Assembly (NCBI RefSeq): GCF_003604195.1
Contig: NZ_QXGR01000001.1
Coordinates: 186,001 to 250,000, forward strand
Length of the DNA stretch: 64,000 nucleotides
Source: Simplicispira lacusdiani
GTDB taxonomy: Bacteria > Pseudomonadota > Gammaproteobacteria > Burkholderiales > Burkholderiaceae_C
Direction of reading: 5' to 3'
The translations under genes were made by a program, and so were the position numbers. Shown here piece after piece: positions 53,410 to 62,779 of the stretch (the stretch's first letter is position 1; the number at the start of each line of letters is the position of its first letter). The notes under the pieces were generated by a model that saw only the letters and a program-made list of their open reading frames with translations, was not told the origin of the DNA and searched no databases.

Positions 53410-54249
53410 CTATCCTGCCGAGTTAGATTGAACCGCCCGTAAATAGAGCACTTTTTGCTGCGACCCTATTGCAGAGCGCTCTTCTGTCAAAAACAGATCC
53501 GTTTTGGCTCGGACTAGATCAGACAGCTTCTTAAAACCGTAGTGGCGGGAATCAAAATCTGGCTGCAACTTGGTCAAATAGCTACCAAAAGTACCCAGAT
53601 GCGCCCAGCCTGAATCGTCCACCGAGCTTTCCAACGCCTGCATTACAAACTCGCGAGGAAAGACTTGGGCTGCACCCTCGCTAGGCGCGATAACAGGTAC
53701 AGAAACAGACGACGGTGCATCAACGACGCGCTTGGGCTGCGATTCTGGCAGCACTTCCGTTATTGAAGAGGAAGCAGTTGGCCTAAAAATTTCAGTAAAG
53801 ACAAACTTGTGGCAGGCATTTCGGAAGGGTTCTGGCGTCTTTTGTTCGCCAAATCCGAAAACATTGAGCCCCTCTTCTCTTAGGCGCACCGCAAGTCCCG
53901 TGAAATCACTATCGCTGGTGACCAAACAGAAACCATCAAATTTGCGCGTGTAAAGCAAATCCATTGCATCGATGATCATCGTGCTATCAGTTGCATTTTT
54001 CCCCGTGGTGTATGCAAACTGTTGAACGGGTTTTATTGAGTGCTGGTTAAGCACCTTTTTCCAAGACGCGCTGGAGGGAGAGGTGAAGTCTCCATAGATG
54101 CGCCTCACGGCCGCTTCACCATACCGCGCAATCTCTGCCAATAGCCCTTCAATCACCGCCGCTTGCGCGTTGTCGGCATCAATCAGCACAGCGAGCCGCA
54201 AGGTTGGCTCTTCGGTTTCCAGCTTCACCACGGTCCGTTGACCTGCCAT
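53410..54249 (-). CDS. NYN-domain nuclease with C-terminal LOTUS/OST-HTH domain, acquired
   Basis: 279 residues. The NYN (PIN-like) domain has its acidic residues: LAVLIDADNAQ, KNATDSTMIIDAMDLLYT and LVTSDSDFTGLAVRLREEG. After a Ser/Val/Pro linker the C-terminus (residues about 205-265, FVMQALESSVDDSGWAHLGTFGSYLTKLQPDFDSRHYGFKKLSDLV) looks like a LOTUS/OST-HTH RNA-binding domain. It may cut RNA. GC is visibly lower than in the neighbours (about half versus about two-thirds), so it is probably transferred. It begins with its ATG overlapping the stop of the upstream hydrolase (TGATG) and a GAGGAGA ribosome site, and ends 11 bases before parB. Confidence 0.85.
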   Translation of the reverse strand: MAGQRTVVKLETEEPTLRLAVLIDADNAQAAVIEGLLAEIARYGEAAVRRIYGDFTSPSSASWKKVLNQHSIKPVQQFAYTTGKNATDSTMIIDAMDLLYTRKFDGFCLVTSDSDFTGLAVRLREEGLNVFGFGEQKTPEPFRNACHKFVFTEIFRPTASSSITEVLPESQPKRVVDAPSSVSVPVIAPSEGAAQVFPREFVMQALESSVDDSGWAHLGTFGSYLTKLQPDFDSRHYGFKKLSDLVRAKTDLFLTEERSAIGSQQKVLYLRAVQSNSAG

Positions 54250-54794
54250 CACATCTCCTCAAACAAAATTGTTTGCAGCAGTTCCCGGCCCTCGGGCCAG
54301 TCGCCCAGGCCGGATTCGGCGTTGATATGGCCGCGCGCGCCGAGGTCGACGAAGCGCGCGCCCCAGTCGGCGGCCAGGGCCTGGGCACGCTCGAAGCGGC
54401 AATACGGATCGTCGCGGCTGCCCACGAGCACGGCGGGAAACGGCAGATGCCGGCGCGCGATGGGCGCCCAGCCGGGCAGGTAGCCGGCCACCTCGGGCTG
54501 CTCCACGTCGCCCGGCGCCACCAGCAGAGCGCCGCGCACCTTGGCGGCGTTCTGCGAATGCGCGGCCCACCACGCGGTGAGGATGCAGCCCAGGCTGTGC
54601 GCCACGAGCACCACGGGGCCGTCGGCATCGACCACGACCTCTTCGAGCCGCGCCGTCCAGTCGCCACGCAGCGGGCGCATCCAGTCGTGCTGCTCCACGC
54701 GCTGGTCGCCGTGCAGCTGCTCCCAGCGGCTCTGCCAGTGCTCCGGCCCCGAGTTCTGCCAGCCGGGCAGCAGCAGGATATGGGAGGGCTTCAT
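54249..54794 (-). CDS. RBBP9/YdeN-like alpha/beta hydrolase
   Basis: 181 residues. MKPSHILLLPGWQNSGPEHWQ and the nucleophile elbow VVLVAHSLGCILTA (Ser), acid in VGSRDDPYC and His in GARGHINAESGLGDWPEG all match the RBBP9/YdeN serine hydrolase family. Intact triad. Substrate unknown. It sits between parA and the NYN gene; its start codon overlaps the outer end of an R1 repeat. Confidence 0.9.
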   Translation of the reverse strand: MKPSHILLLPGWQNSGPEHWQSRWEQLHGDQRVEQHDWMRPLRGDWTARLEEVVVDADGPVVLVAHSLGCILTAWWAAHSQNAAKVRGALLVAPGDVEQPEVAGYLPGWAPIARRHLPFPAVLVGSRDDPYCRFERAQALAADWGARFVDLGARGHINAESGLGDWPEGRELLQTILFEEM

Positions 54795-54853
54795 TGCTAT
54801 TGTTTTTATAGCTTGTAGCGCTTGCTGGTCAAGCGCCAGCGGCCATTTTTGCT
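54793..54853 (+). repeat. R1 repeat filling the parA-hydrolase gap
   Basis: ATTGCTATTGTTTTTATAGC, then TTGTAGCGCTTGCTGGTCAA, then GCGCCAGCGGCCATTTTTGC. On the minus strand it encodes the last residues of ParA (AKMAAGA) with the TGA stop, spans the gap and ends in the ATG of the hydrolase gene. Confidence 0.8.
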
Positions 54854-55641
54854 TCAGGTTTCGTGCCCGCTGGCATGCGTTGCACGCGGTCCACCATCTC
54901 CTGGGCGAATTCGACGAAGGCCTGGCTGCCCTTGGCCGTAGGGTCGAACACCACGCCGGGCAGGCCGTAGCTGGGCGCCTCGGCCAGGCGCACGTTGCGC
55001 GGGATCACGGTGTGGAACACCTTGTCGCCGAAGTGGTCCTTGAGCTGGTCGCTCACCTGCTGCTGCAGCGTGATGCGCGGGTCGAACATCACGCGCAGTA
55101 GGCCGATGATCTGCAGATCGGCGTTGAGGTTGGCGTGCACCTGCTTGATGGTGTTGACGAGGTCGGTAAGCCCTTCGAGCGCGAAGTACTCGCACTGCAT
55201 GGGCACGATGACGCCATGCGCCGCGCACAGGCCGTTGAGCGTGAGCATGCTCAAGCTTGGCGGGCAGTCGATGAGCACGAAGTCGAAGTCACCATCGGCC
55301 TGGGCGAGCGCGGCCTTGAGGCGCTTTTCACGGCGCTCCAGCTCCACCAGCTCGACCTCGGCGCCGGCCAGCTCGCGGTTGGCGCCCAGCACCCAGTAGC
55401 CGCATTTGTCGGACAGCACCGCCGCTTCCTTGATGGAGGCCGCTTCGAGCAGCACGTCGTACACCGACAGCTCCAGCCCGCGCTTGTCCACGCCGGAGCC
55501 CATGGTGGCATTGCCCTGGGGGTCGAGGTCCACCATCAGCACGCGCTGGCCGATCTTGGCCAGGCCGGCAGCGAGGTTGACGGTGGTGGTCGTCTTGCCG
55601 ACGCCGCCCTTCTGGTTGGCCACGCAAAAGATTTTCGCCAT
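54829..55641 (-). CDS. parA: chromosome-partitioning ATPase ParA
   Basis: 270 residues. Deviant Walker A KGGVGKTTTTVNLAAG, LMVDLDPQGNATMG, switch region FVLIDCPPSLSMLTLNGL. It forms the dynamic ATP-dependent gradient that moves ParB-parS complexes. The last residues (AKMAAGA) are encoded by R1 repeat sequence. In the mnmG-rsmG-lysE-parA order, which with parB marks the region near a chromosome origin in many bacteria. Confidence 0.96.
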   Translation of the reverse strand: MAKIFCVANQKGGVGKTTTTVNLAAGLAKIGQRVLMVDLDPQGNATMGSGVDKRGLELSVYDVLLEAASIKEAAVLSDKCGYWVLGANRELAGAEVELVELERREKRLKAALAQADGDFDFVLIDCPPSLSMLTLNGLCAAHGVIVPMQCEYFALEGLTDLVNTIKQVHANLNADLQIIGLLRVMFDPRITLQQQVSDQLKDHFGDKVFHTVIPRNVRLAEAPSYGLPGVVFDPTAKGSQAFVEFAQEMVDRVQRMPAGTKPEAKMAAGA

Positions 55642-55653
55642 GGGGTGTTCGCT

Positions 55654-56268
55654 TTACTTGGAGACGGCCAGCTTGATGCCGAACCCGATGAGAAAAACGC
55701 CCGCGATCTTTTCCAGCACGCGCGTGATGCGGGGGTTGGCGCGCATGCGCTCGGCCAGGCGGTGCGTCAGCATGACGACGATGAAGCCGTAGGCGAAGGT
55801 GAGCGCGGCAATGGTCGCGGCCATCACGCCGAAGGTGAGCAGGCCCTGGTGCTGCACCGGATCGACGAACAGCGGAAAGAAAGCCATGTAGAACACGATG
55901 GCCTTGGGGTTGAGCAGGGTGATGAGCCCGGCCTGCTTGAAATAGTGGCGCGGCTCGATGTTCAGCACCGGCGCGGCGCCAGGCTTGGCGGTGAGCATCT
56001 TGAAGCCCAGCCAGGCCAGGTAGGCGGCGCCCAGCCACTGCACGGCGTGGAAGGCCGCCGGGTAGGCCGACAGCAGCGCGGCCACGCCGGCCACGGCCAG
56101 CCACATCAGCACCTGGTCGCCGGCGATCACGCCCAGCGTGGCCGCCAGCCCGCCGCGAACGCCGCCCTTGCTGGTGGACGTGATGAGCGCCAGATTGCCC
56201 GGCCCGGGAATGGCGAGGAACAACACGATGGCAGCCACGAAGGCGCCGTAATCCGCAATGCCGAACAT
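55654..56268 (-). CDS. LysE-family amino-acid exporter
   Basis: 204 residues with about six spans: GAFVAAIVLFLAIPGPGNLALIT, then TSTSKGGVRGGLAATLGVIAGDQ, the family-typical first half, and LLNPKAIVFYMAFFPLFV in the second half. It exports an amino acid; specificity is unknown (RhtB/LysE types look alike). It sits between rsmG and parA in the same direction. An ArgP-like regulator, which elsewhere controls such exporters, is far away at 8.9 kb. Confidence 0.88.
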   Translation of the reverse strand: MFGIADYGAFVAAIVLFLAIPGPGNLALITSTSKGGVRGGLAATLGVIAGDQVLMWLAVAGVAALLSAYPAAFHAVQWLGAAYLAWLGFKMLTAKPGAAPVLNIEPRHYFKQAGLITLLNPKAIVFYMAFFPLFVDPVQHQGLLTFGVMAATIAALTFAYGFIVVMLTHRLAERMRANPRITRVLEKIAGVFLIGFGIKLAVSK

Positions 56269-56321
56269 GAGCTTCTCCAGGGAAGGGGGCGGCCCCGCGC
56301 AGGACCGCCAAGGGCCTGAGT

Positions 56322-57014
56322 TTACGCGAGCGCCCCACCCTGCCCGGCACCATCGGCGCCCGTCGCAGGCCGCATCCAGACGATGCAGCGCTCGGCATCG
56401 AGTCCGGGCACCTGCAGTTGTTCCACGTGAAACACCGCCACGTCGGAGGGCAGCGCGGCGAGTTCATCTTCCGGGCGCTTGCCCTTCATGGCCAGCCAGA
56501 CGCCGTGGGGCGCCAGCGCGCTGCGCGACCAGGTGGTGAAGTCCGGCAGCGAGGCAAAGGCGCGGCAGCTCACTACGTCGAACGGCGTGGTGAGCGTTTC
56601 CACCCGCGCGTGGATGCCGTGCAGGTTGGGCAGCTTGAGCGCCACCGCGGCCTGCTGGATGAAGGCCGCCTTCTTGCCCACGGTGTCCACGCAGCTCACA
56701 TCCACCTGCGGACAGCAGATGGCAAACACCACGCCCGGCAGGCCGCCGCCCGAGCCCACGTCGAGCAGGCGCACCGGCCCAGGCAGCCCGGCCTGCGCCA
56801 CATGGCGGCGCAGCGGCGCCACGGCCGCCAGGCTGTCGAGCAGGTGGTGCGTGAGCATCTCCTGCGGGTCGCGCACGGCTGTCAGGTTGTAGACCTTGTT
56901 CCACTTTTGCAGCAGCGCCAGGAAGTCCATCAGGCGCGCAATCTGCGCCTCGTCGAGCCCCAACGCCAACGCCTCGGCGCCCGCGCGCAGCTGCGCCCTC
57001 AACACATCGCTCAT
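56322..57014 (-). CDS. rsmG: 16S rRNA (guanine527-N7)-methyltransferase RsmG
   Basis: 230 residues. SAM motif [22 protein letters not shown] and the [10 protein letters not shown] segment are typical. It methylates G527 of 16S rRNA. It overlaps mnmG by 4 bases (ATGA). A parS-like site lies inside its 3' part at 56419-56434. Also called gidB. Confidence 0.96.
   Translation of the reverse strand: MSDVLRAQLRAGAEALALGLDEAQIARLMDFLALLQKWNKVYNLTAVRDPQEMLTHHLLDSLAAVAPLRRHVAQAGLPGPVRLLDVGSGGGLPGVVFAICCPQVDVSCVDTVGKKAAFIQQAAVALKLPNLHGIHARVETLTTPFDVVSCRAFASLPDFTTWSRSALAPHGVWLAMKGKRPEDELAALPSDVAVFHVEQLQVPGLDAERCIVWMRPATGADGAGQGGALA
56419..56434. other. parS: parS centromere site in rsmG
   Basis: TGTTCCACGTGAAACA differs by one base from the widely conserved parS TGTTTCACGTGAAACA. 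It lies inside the rsmG coding sequence, about 3 kb from parB. Confidence 0.85.
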
Positions 57015-58975
57015 GCGGCCACCCCGTCGTCCGCGCGGGCGAAGCCCTTGAAGCCACCCTTCTTCAGGTGCACCATCAGCAGCGAGATCGCCGCCGGAGT
57101 CACGCCAGAGATGCGCGAGGCCTGGCCCAGCGTTTCGGGCCGGTGCTTCTGCAGCTTTTGCCGCACCTCGATCGACAGCGCGGTGACCTGCAGGTAGTCC
57201 AGCTCCTCGGGCAGGCGCAGCTTCTCGAAGTGGGCGGCACGCTGCACCTCGTCCTTCTGCCGGTCGATGTAGCCCGAATACTTGGCCGCAATCTCCACCT
57301 GCTCCAGCACGGGGGCACTGAGGTCACCCAGCGTTTCACGTGAAACATCGCTGGAGGCGTACTTGCCGCCATCGAGCGACATGAGTTTCTCGTAGCCCAC
57401 GTCCGGGCGGCGCAGCAGATCGAACAGGTTGTATTCATGCTCGATGGCCTTGCCGAGCACGCGCTCGGCCTCGGCGGCGTCGAGGATGCGGGGGTTCACC
57501 CAGGTGGCCTTGAGGCGCTCGGTCTCGCGCGCCACGGCGTCGCGCTTGCGGCTGAAGGCTGCCCAGCGCGCGTCGTCCACCAGACCCAGCGTGCGGCCGG
57601 TTTCCGTCAGGCGCATGTCGGCGTTGTCCTCGCGCAGCTGCAGGCGGAACTCGGCGCGGCTGGTGAACATGCGGTAGGGCTCGGTCACACCCTTGGTGAT
57701 GAGGTCGTCCACCAGCACACCCAGGTAGGCCTCGTCGCGCGCGGGCACCCAGGCGCCCTCGCCCCGGCACTGCAGCGTGGCGTTGATGCCGGCGAACAGG
57801 CCCTGGGCCGCCGCCTCTTCGTAGCCTGTGGTGCCATTGATCTGGCCGGCGAAAAACAGGCCCTGGATCTGGCGCGTCTCGAAGCTGCTCTTGAGCGCGC
57901 GCGGGTCGAAGTAGTCGTACTCGATGGCGTAGCCCGGCCGCAGGATGTGCGCGTTCTCCAGGCCGCGCATAGAGCGCACCAGGTCGTACTGGATGTCGAA
58001 CGGCAGGCTGGTCGAGATGCCGTTGGGGTAGAACTCGTGCGTGGTCAGCCCTTCGGGCTCCAGGAAGATCTGGTGGCTATCCTTGTCGGCGAAGCGGTTG
58101 ATCTTGTCCTCCACGCTGGGGCAGTAGCGCGGGCCCACGCCCTCGATCTTGCCGGTGAACATCGGGCTGCGGTCAAAGCCGCTGCGGATGATCTCGTGCG
58201 TGCGCTCGTTGGTGTGCGTGATCCAGCACGGCACCTGGCGCGGGTGCATGGCCGCGTTGCCCATGAAGCTGAACACCGGCACTGCCCCCTCGTTCACGCC
58301 ACCGGGCATGCCATCGCCGGGCTGCTCCTCACACTGGCTGAAGTCGATGCTGCGCCCGTCGATGCGCGGCGGCGTACCGGTCTTCAGGCGGCCTTGCGGC
58401 AACTGCAGTTCCTTGAGCCGGCTGGACAGGCTCACGGCCGGCGGGTCGCCCGCGCGGCCGGCGGCGTAGTTGTTCAGACCGACGTGGATCTTGCCGTCGA
58501 GGAAGGTGCCGGCCGTCAGCACCACGGTGCGGCTGCGGAAGCGGATGCCCACCTGCGTGACGGCGCCCACCACGCGGTCGCCCTCCACCATCAGGTCGTC
58601 CACGGCCTGCTGGAACAGCCAGAGGTTGGGCTGGTTCTCCAGCATGCGGCGGATCGCGGCCTTGTAGAGGATGCGGTCGGCCTGCGCGCGCGTGGCGCGC
58701 ACGGCCGGGCCCTTGCTGCTGTTGAGCGTGCGGAACTGGATGCCGCCCTCGTCCGTGGCCAGCGCCATGGCGCCGCCCAGGGCATCGACCTCCTTCACCA
58801 GGTGGCCCTTGCCAATGCCGCCGATGCTGGGGTTGCAGCTCATCTGCCCCAGCGTCTCGATGTTGTGCGTGAGCAGCAGGGTGCGGCTGCCCATGCGCGC
58901 GGCCGCCAGCGCGGCCTCGGTGCCGGCATGGCCGCCACCGACGACGATGACATCAAATTCCTGGGGGTACAACAT
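57011..58975 (-). CDS. mnmG: tRNA uridine-5-carboxymethylaminomethyl synthesis enzyme MnmG
   Basis: 654 residues. FAD-binding [17 protein letters not shown] at the N-terminus, then [24 protein letters not shown], the conserved [20 protein letters not shown], and the C-terminal [16 protein letters not shown]. With MnmE it modifies the wobble uridine of several tRNAs. The start at 58975 gives the usual length; the frame is open further upstream but unlike the family. First gene of the operon into rsmG and the par genes. A parS-like site lies inside it. Also called gidA. Confidence 0.97.
   Translation of the reverse strand: MLYPQEFDVIVVGGGHAGTEAALAAARMGSRTLLLTHNIETLGQMSCNPSIGGIGKGHLVKEVDALGGAMALATDEGGIQFRTLNSSKGPAVRATRAQADRILYKAAIRRMLENQPNLWLFQQAVDDLMVEGDRVVGAVTQVGIRFRSRTVVLTAGTFLDGKIHVGLNNYAAGRAGDPPAVSLSSRLKELQLPQGRLKTGTPPRIDGRSIDFSQCEEQPGDGMPGGVNEGAVPVFSFMGNAAMHPRQVPCWITHTNERTHEIIRSGFDRSPMFTGKIEGVGPRYCPSVEDKINRFADKDSHQIFLEPEGLTTHEFYPNGISTSLPFDIQYDLVRSMRGLENAHILRPGYAIEYDYFDPRALKSSFETRQIQGLFFAGQINGTTGYEEAAAQGLFAGINATLQCRGEGAWVPARDEAYLGVLVDDLITKGVTEPYRMFTSRAEFRLQLREDNADMRLTETGRTLGLVDDARWAAFSRKRDAVARETERLKATWVNPRILDAAEAERVLGKAIEHEYNLFDLLRRPDVGYEKLMSLDGGKYASSDVSRETLGDLSAPVLEQVEIAAKYSGYIDRQKDEVQRAAHFEKLRLPEELDYLQVTALSIEVRQKLQKHRPETLGQASRISGVTPAAISLLMVHLKKGGFKGFARADDGVAA
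57332..57347. other. parS: parS centromere site in mnmG
   Basis: CGTTTCACGTGAAACA differs from the consensus parS only in its first base; it lies inside mnmG. Confidence 0.85.
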
Positions 58976-59027
58976 GCTGAAAGCTCCCGGGCGGGCCGTG
59001 CCGGCGCACCCCGATGATCCAAGGCAG

Positions 59028-59043
59028 TGTTCCACGTGAAACA
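59028..59043. other. parS: parS centromere site upstream of mnmG
   Basis: TGTTCCACGTGAAACA, identical to the site at 56419. It lies about 50 bases before the mnmG start and could also affect its promoter. Confidence 0.85.
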
Positions 59044-59214
59044 CCGCTCCCGCGAACGCCCTGTGTCCGGGCCCCGGGGAAACCCTGGATTGTCCCACCT
59101 TTGCCCGACCGCCGCCTACCAAGGCCCCAGAGCCAGCACCACAAACCCCGCCAACGCGTGTACCTATGCCCCGGCCGCAGGAATCCTGCGGGTGGCCTGT
59201 GCTCCAATCCCCGC

Positions 59215-59799
59215 ATGTCCAAACTTCTCGTCTTCGCGGGCAGCACCCGCCAGCATTCCTACAACCGCCGCCTGGCCCAGGTGGCCGCCGGCCTGGCCCG
59301 CGAGGCCGGGGCCGAAGTCACCCTGCTGGAGCTGTCCGAGCTCGACATCCCGCTTTACAACGCCGACCTCGAAGCCCAGGGCACTCCGGCCGACGTGGTG
59401 CGCCTCAAGCAGGCCATGTTCGACCATCCGGCCTGGATCGTCTGCTCGCCCGAATACAACGGCAGCTACACCGCGCTGCTCAAGAACACCATCGACTGGG
59501 CGTCGAGCCCGATCAAGTCCGACCCCGCCTGGCAGGACGGCATCAAGCCCTTCCGGGGCAAGGTCGTCGGCATGCTCAGCGCCTCCCCGGGCGCCCTGGG
59601 CGGCCTGCGCTCGCAGAGCCACCTCGCGCCGCTGCTCATCGGCCTGGAATGCTGGCTTGCACCCCATGCCTTCGCGCTGGGCCAGGCCGGCAGCGCCTTT
59701 GACGAGCACGGCGCCCTGGTGCAGGAGGCGCACCGCGCGCGCGTGCGCGGCGTGGTCGAGCAGGTGCTGTGGGCCTCGGCGCGCCTGCACGGCGGCTGA
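59215..59799 (+). CDS. NADPH-dependent FMN reductase family protein
   Basis: 194 residues. The flavodoxin-like fold shows [17 protein letters not shown] (FMN phosphate loop), [18 protein letters not shown] (the hallmark PEYN motif) and [19 protein letters not shown]. It reduces flavins or quinones with NAD(P)H; homologues include chromate/azo reductases. The ATG at 59215 fits. Divergent from mnmG; a parS site lies in the shared upstream region. Confidence 0.9.
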   Translation: MSKLLVFAGSTRQHSYNRRLAQVAAGLAREAGAEVTLLELSELDIPLYNADLEAQGTPADVVRLKQAMFDHPAWIVCSPEYNGSYTALLKNTIDWASSPIKSDPAWQDGIKPFRGKVVGMLSASPGALGGLRSQSHLAPLLIGLECWLAPHAFALGQAGSAFDEHGALVQEAHRARVRGVVEQVLWASARLHGG

Positions 59800-59802
59800 T
59801 TT

Positions 59803-59863
59803 TGCAAAAATCGGCGCCCAACGCACAGCCATCAAGCGTCAGCAGCTACCAAATCAATAGCAT
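59803..59863 (-). repeat. R1 repeat before the YkgJ-like gene
   Basis: On the minus strand: ATGCTATTGATTTGGTAGCT, then GCTGACGCTTGATGGCTGTG, then CGTTGGGCGCCGATTTTTGC. It fills the gap after the FMN reductase and ends against the ATG of the next gene. Confidence 0.75.
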
Positions 59864-60124
59864 ATGAACTGCCGCCCTGGCTGCGGGGCCTGCTGCACCG
59901 CGCCCTCCATCAGCTCCCCCATCCCGGGCATGCCGCAGGGCAAGCCCGCCGGGGTGCGCTGCGTGCAGCTGGGCGAGGACGAGCGCTGCCGCATCTTCGG
60001 CCACCCCGACCGCCCCACAGTCTGCGCACGGCTCCAGCCCTCGGCGGACATGTGCGGCGCCACGCGCGCCGATGCCTTGCACTACCTCGCGCGGCTCGAA
60101 CGCCTGACCCAGCCGCAGACCTGA
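59864..60124 (+). CDS. YkgJ-type cysteine-cluster protein
   Basis: 86 residues. Cysteines Cys3-x3-Cys7-x2-Cys10-Cys11, with more in GVRCVQL, ERCRIF, TVCARL and DMCGA, match the small CxxxCxxCC family that binds a metal (zinc or Fe-S). Function unknown. The R1 repeat touches the ATG, so the promoter and ribosome site must lie in repeat sequence or the gene is translated by read-through from the reductase gene. Confidence 0.8.
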   Translation: MNCRPGCGACCTAPSISSPIPGMPQGKPAGVRCVQLGEDERCRIFGHPDRPTVCARLQPSADMCGATRADALHYLARLERLTQPQT

Positions 60125-60197
60125 AGCCCGCCTCCGGCAGGGCTTTCGCAAGGCGCCTAGGATGTGGCCTTCCCTTCCACCCACCCAGGACGGTTCC

Positions 60198-60803
60198 ATG
60201 AAGCTTTACTACTCCCCCGGCGCCTGCTCGCTCTCCCCGCACATCGTGCTGCACGAATCGGGCCTGCCCTTCGAGGCCGTGCTCGCCAGCACCAAGACGC
60301 ACACGCTGCAGGACGGCACGGACTATTACGGCATCAACCCGCTGGGCTACGTGCCCCTGCTGGAACTGGACAACGGCGAGCGCCTGCGCGAAGGCCCGGC
60401 CATCGTGCAGTACATCGCCGACCAGGTGCCCGCCAAGCAATTGGCCCCCGCCAACGGCACCATGGCGCGCTACCGCCTGCAGGAGTGGCTGACCTTCATC
60501 GGCACCGAGCTGCACAAGGGCCACAGCCCGCTGTTCGTGCCCACCACGCCCGAGGACTACAAGCCCCAGCTGCGCGAGCGCCTGATGGGCCGCTTCGCCT
60601 GGGTGAACCAGCAACTCGCCGGCAAGGACTACCTGCTGGGCAGCTTCAGCGTGGCCGACGCCTACCTCTACACCGTCTCGCGCTGGGGCCAGTTCGTCGG
60701 CGTGGACCTGTCGGGCTTCGCGAACATCGTGGCCTTCCAGCAGCGCATGGAGCAGCGCCCCGCCGTACAGGCCGCGCTGCGCGCCGAAGGCCTGCTCAAG
60801 TAG
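60198..60803 (+). CDS. glutathione S-transferase, beta class-like
   Basis: 201 residues. N-terminal thioredoxin-like domain begins MKLYYSPGACSLSPHIVL with the Cys10 of beta-class GSTs, then NPLGYVPLLELDNG and EGPAIVQYIAD; the helical C-terminal domain has LLGSFSVADAYLYTVSRW. It conjugates or reduces glutathione-linked electrophiles. The ATG at 60198 fits; a bidirectional terminator follows. Confidence 0.93.
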   Translation: MKLYYSPGACSLSPHIVLHESGLPFEAVLASTKTHTLQDGTDYYGINPLGYVPLLELDNGERLREGPAIVQYIADQVPAKQLAPANGTMARYRLQEWLTFIGTELHKGHSPLFVPTTPEDYKPQLRERLMGRFAWVNQQLAGKDYLLGSFSVADAYLYTVSRWGQFVGVDLSGFANIVAFQQRMEQRPAVQAALRAEGLLK

Positions 60804-60834
60804 GCCCGTGGCCCCGGTCAGGGGCGCGCCCATG

Positions 60835-60865
60835 AAAAAAGCCGCTGGACCACAGCGGCTTTTTT
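60835..60865. terminator. bidirectional terminator after the gst gene
   Basis: AAAAAAGCCGCTG-gacca-CAGCGGCTTTTTT: 13-bp perfect stem with A- and T-runs on either side, between two convergent genes. Confidence 0.9.
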
Positions 60866-60880
60866 GATCGACAGCCCAGC

Positions 60881-61354
60881 TCAGTACTTGAGCTTGAGGT
60901 AGTCCATCTGCTCCTTGGTGATGGCAGGCACATCGCCACGGGCCTTCCAGCGGTTCAGGTTCCATGCGCCCTCACCCACCCAGGCCTTGAACAAGGCCAG
61001 GTTCTTGGCGCGTTCGGCATCGGTCTCGCCCAGGAACTTGTACATGTTGCCGGGCTTCTTGTTCGGGGTGTTGCTGCCGTCATCCAGCCGGCGCTGCAGC
61101 GCCCCCGTGTCAGGGAAGGCGACGATCTGCAGCAGGTTTTCGTAAGTGTCCAGACGGGGCCCCAGCTTGGCCTTCTTGTACTTTTCCTCGTCCAGCTTGA
61201 ACTCGGCCAGCGTGGGCGCATCGTCCCCGTGGCACTCCAGGCACTGGGCCTTGATCAGCGGACCGATGTCCTTGCGGTAGCTCGCCTCGTCGGCAGCCAT
61301 GGCGGGCAGGGCCAGCGTGGCGCAGGCCAGGGTGGTGAACACCAAAAATTTCAT
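60881..61354 (-). CDS. secreted mono-heme cytochrome c-type protein
   Basis: 157 residues with a signal peptide (FLVFTTLACATLALPAMA|AD). One heme c attachment site CLECH follows within the mature N-terminus (IGPLIKAQCLECHGDD); a methionine ligand such as GNMYKF or the late MDYL could be the sixth ligand. It carries electrons in the periplasm. The distance from CLECH to the next Met is unusual for cytochrome c551 types, so it may be a specialised electron carrier. A single-gene unit. Confidence 0.85.
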   Translation of the reverse strand: MKFLVFTTLACATLALPAMAADEASYRKDIGPLIKAQCLECHGDDAPTLAEFKLDEEKYKKAKLGPRLDTYENLLQIVAFPDTGALQRRLDDGSNTPNKKPGNMYKFLGETDAERAKNLALFKAWVGEGAWNLNRWKARGDVPAITKEQMDYLKLKY

Positions 61355-61487
61355 CGCAGGCTCCCGTGGGCTGTGAAAAAGAGGGCGAAATCTTGTCCCT
61401 CCCCTTGACCCCAATCAGGTCTGCGGCCAGTGTAATGTATTCCCATTGTTACAAAATGGTTTTTTTGTCCGCCGCATGGGATGGCGC

Positions 61488-62717
61488 TCAGTCCAGGGCC
61501 CGCTGGCGCCACGCCAGCAGCGCCCCCAGCCACAGCGCGCAGGCCGAGAACACCAGGCCGCGCTCCAGCCCGCCCGGGCCGTCGGCGATCAGGCCCACCA
61601 CCGTGGGCCCGACGATCTGCCCGGCCGCGAACACGATGGTGAACGCGCTGATGCCCGCCGCCCACTGCGCGGGCGGCAGGTTGTGGCGCACCAGCGCCGT
61701 GGTCGAGGCCACCACCGACAGGAACACCCCGCCGAACAGCAGGCCCGAGGCCAGCGCCACCGGCCAGGCCGTGCTCAGCGCCGGCAGCAGCGTGGCCACG
61801 CCCAGCAACGCGTTGAGCCGCGCCAGAGCCTGCCCGCCCCGGCTGCGGTCCAGCAACCCGGCCCAGATGCGCGAGGACAGCACCACCGCCAGCCCCAGCA
61901 GCGCATAGAACAGCGTCACCGCGCCGCCGCCCACGCCCTGCGCGCGCAAGAGCGCCACCACGAAGGTCATGTAGCCGATATAGCCCACGCCGAACAGGGC
62001 ATAGCCCGCGAGCGCGGGCGCGAAGTCGCGGGCACGGAAGGTCCGCCCCACAGACGAGGTCTGCGCTGCCGTAGCGGGGCGCGGCACAGCCGGGGTGGCA
62101 TCCAGGCGGCGCAGCACGCGCGCGGGCCACACCATCACCGCCGTGGCGAGGGCGCAGGCCAGCGCCAGCGCCCACCAGGCCCAGGTCCAGCCGTGCGGCC
62201 CCGGCGCGGCGGCCAGCACGGCCGGCACCAGCAGCGCCGACAGACAGATGCCCCAGCCCGTGCCGCCGTAGTACAGCCCCAGCAAGAGCCCGCTGCGCGG
62301 CGCGTCCAGCGCGCCCAGGCGCGCCGCCATGAGCCCGCCCGCGATGAAGACCAGCGCGCTGGCCACGCCCGCCAGCAGGCGCTGCAACAGCAGCGGGGCC
62401 GCATCGAGGAAGAAGCCGCACAGCCCCATGAACAGCGTCGCCAGCACCGCGCCGCCCAGCAGCAGCGTGCCCGGCGCCTGGCGGCGCAGCAGCAGCGGCG
62501 TGGCCAGCGCGCCCAGCAGGTAGCCCAGCGCGTTGATGGTGTTCATGCCGCCGGCCAGCGTGTACGACCAGCCCAGGTCCTCGCGCATCGGCGGCAACAG
62601 CAGTGCATAGGCAAAGCGCGTGATGCCCAGCGACACCGCCGCGCCCATGGACAACGCCAGCGCCAGCCCCAGGGCCTGCGCGCGCGTCACCGCCCCGGAA
62701 GAAAGACGTTCCTGCAT
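61488..62717 (-). CDS. MFS transporter, YbfB/YjiJ type
   Basis: 409 residues, 12 spans. N-terminal LSMGAAVSLGITRFAYALLLPPMREDLGWSYTLAGGMNTINALGYLLGAL is typical of the YbfB/YjiJ branch. Substrate unknown. The start at 62717 fits the first span. An R1 repeat lies in the promoter region between it and the next gene. Confidence 0.88.
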   Translation of the reverse strand: MQERLSSGAVTRAQALGLALALSMGAAVSLGITRFAYALLLPPMREDLGWSYTLAGGMNTINALGYLLGALATPLLLRRQAPGTLLLGGAVLATLFMGLCGFFLDAAPLLLQRLLAGVASALVFIAGGLMAARLGALDAPRSGLLLGLYYGGTGWGICLSALLVPAVLAAAPGPHGWTWAWWALALACALATAVMVWPARVLRRLDATPAVPRPATAAQTSSVGRTFRARDFAPALAGYALFGVGYIGYMTFVVALLRAQGVGGGAVTLFYALLGLAVVLSSRIWAGLLDRSRGGQALARLNALLGVATLLPALSTAWPVALASGLLFGGVFLSVVASTTALVRHNLPPAQWAAGISAFTIVFAAGQIVGPTVVGLIADGPGGLERGLVFSACALWLGALLAWRQRALD

Positions 62718-62779
62718 GCAGGGCCATTGTGCCCAAGGCCCCGCAAGGCTGCCGCGCACAGGCCTTCGCGCTCAAAGAA

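Noticed and set aside
58981..59214. Possible oriC next to mnmG
   Set aside because: parS is present, but I see no cluster of DnaA boxes (TTATCCACA-like) or AT-rich unwinding region in this window.
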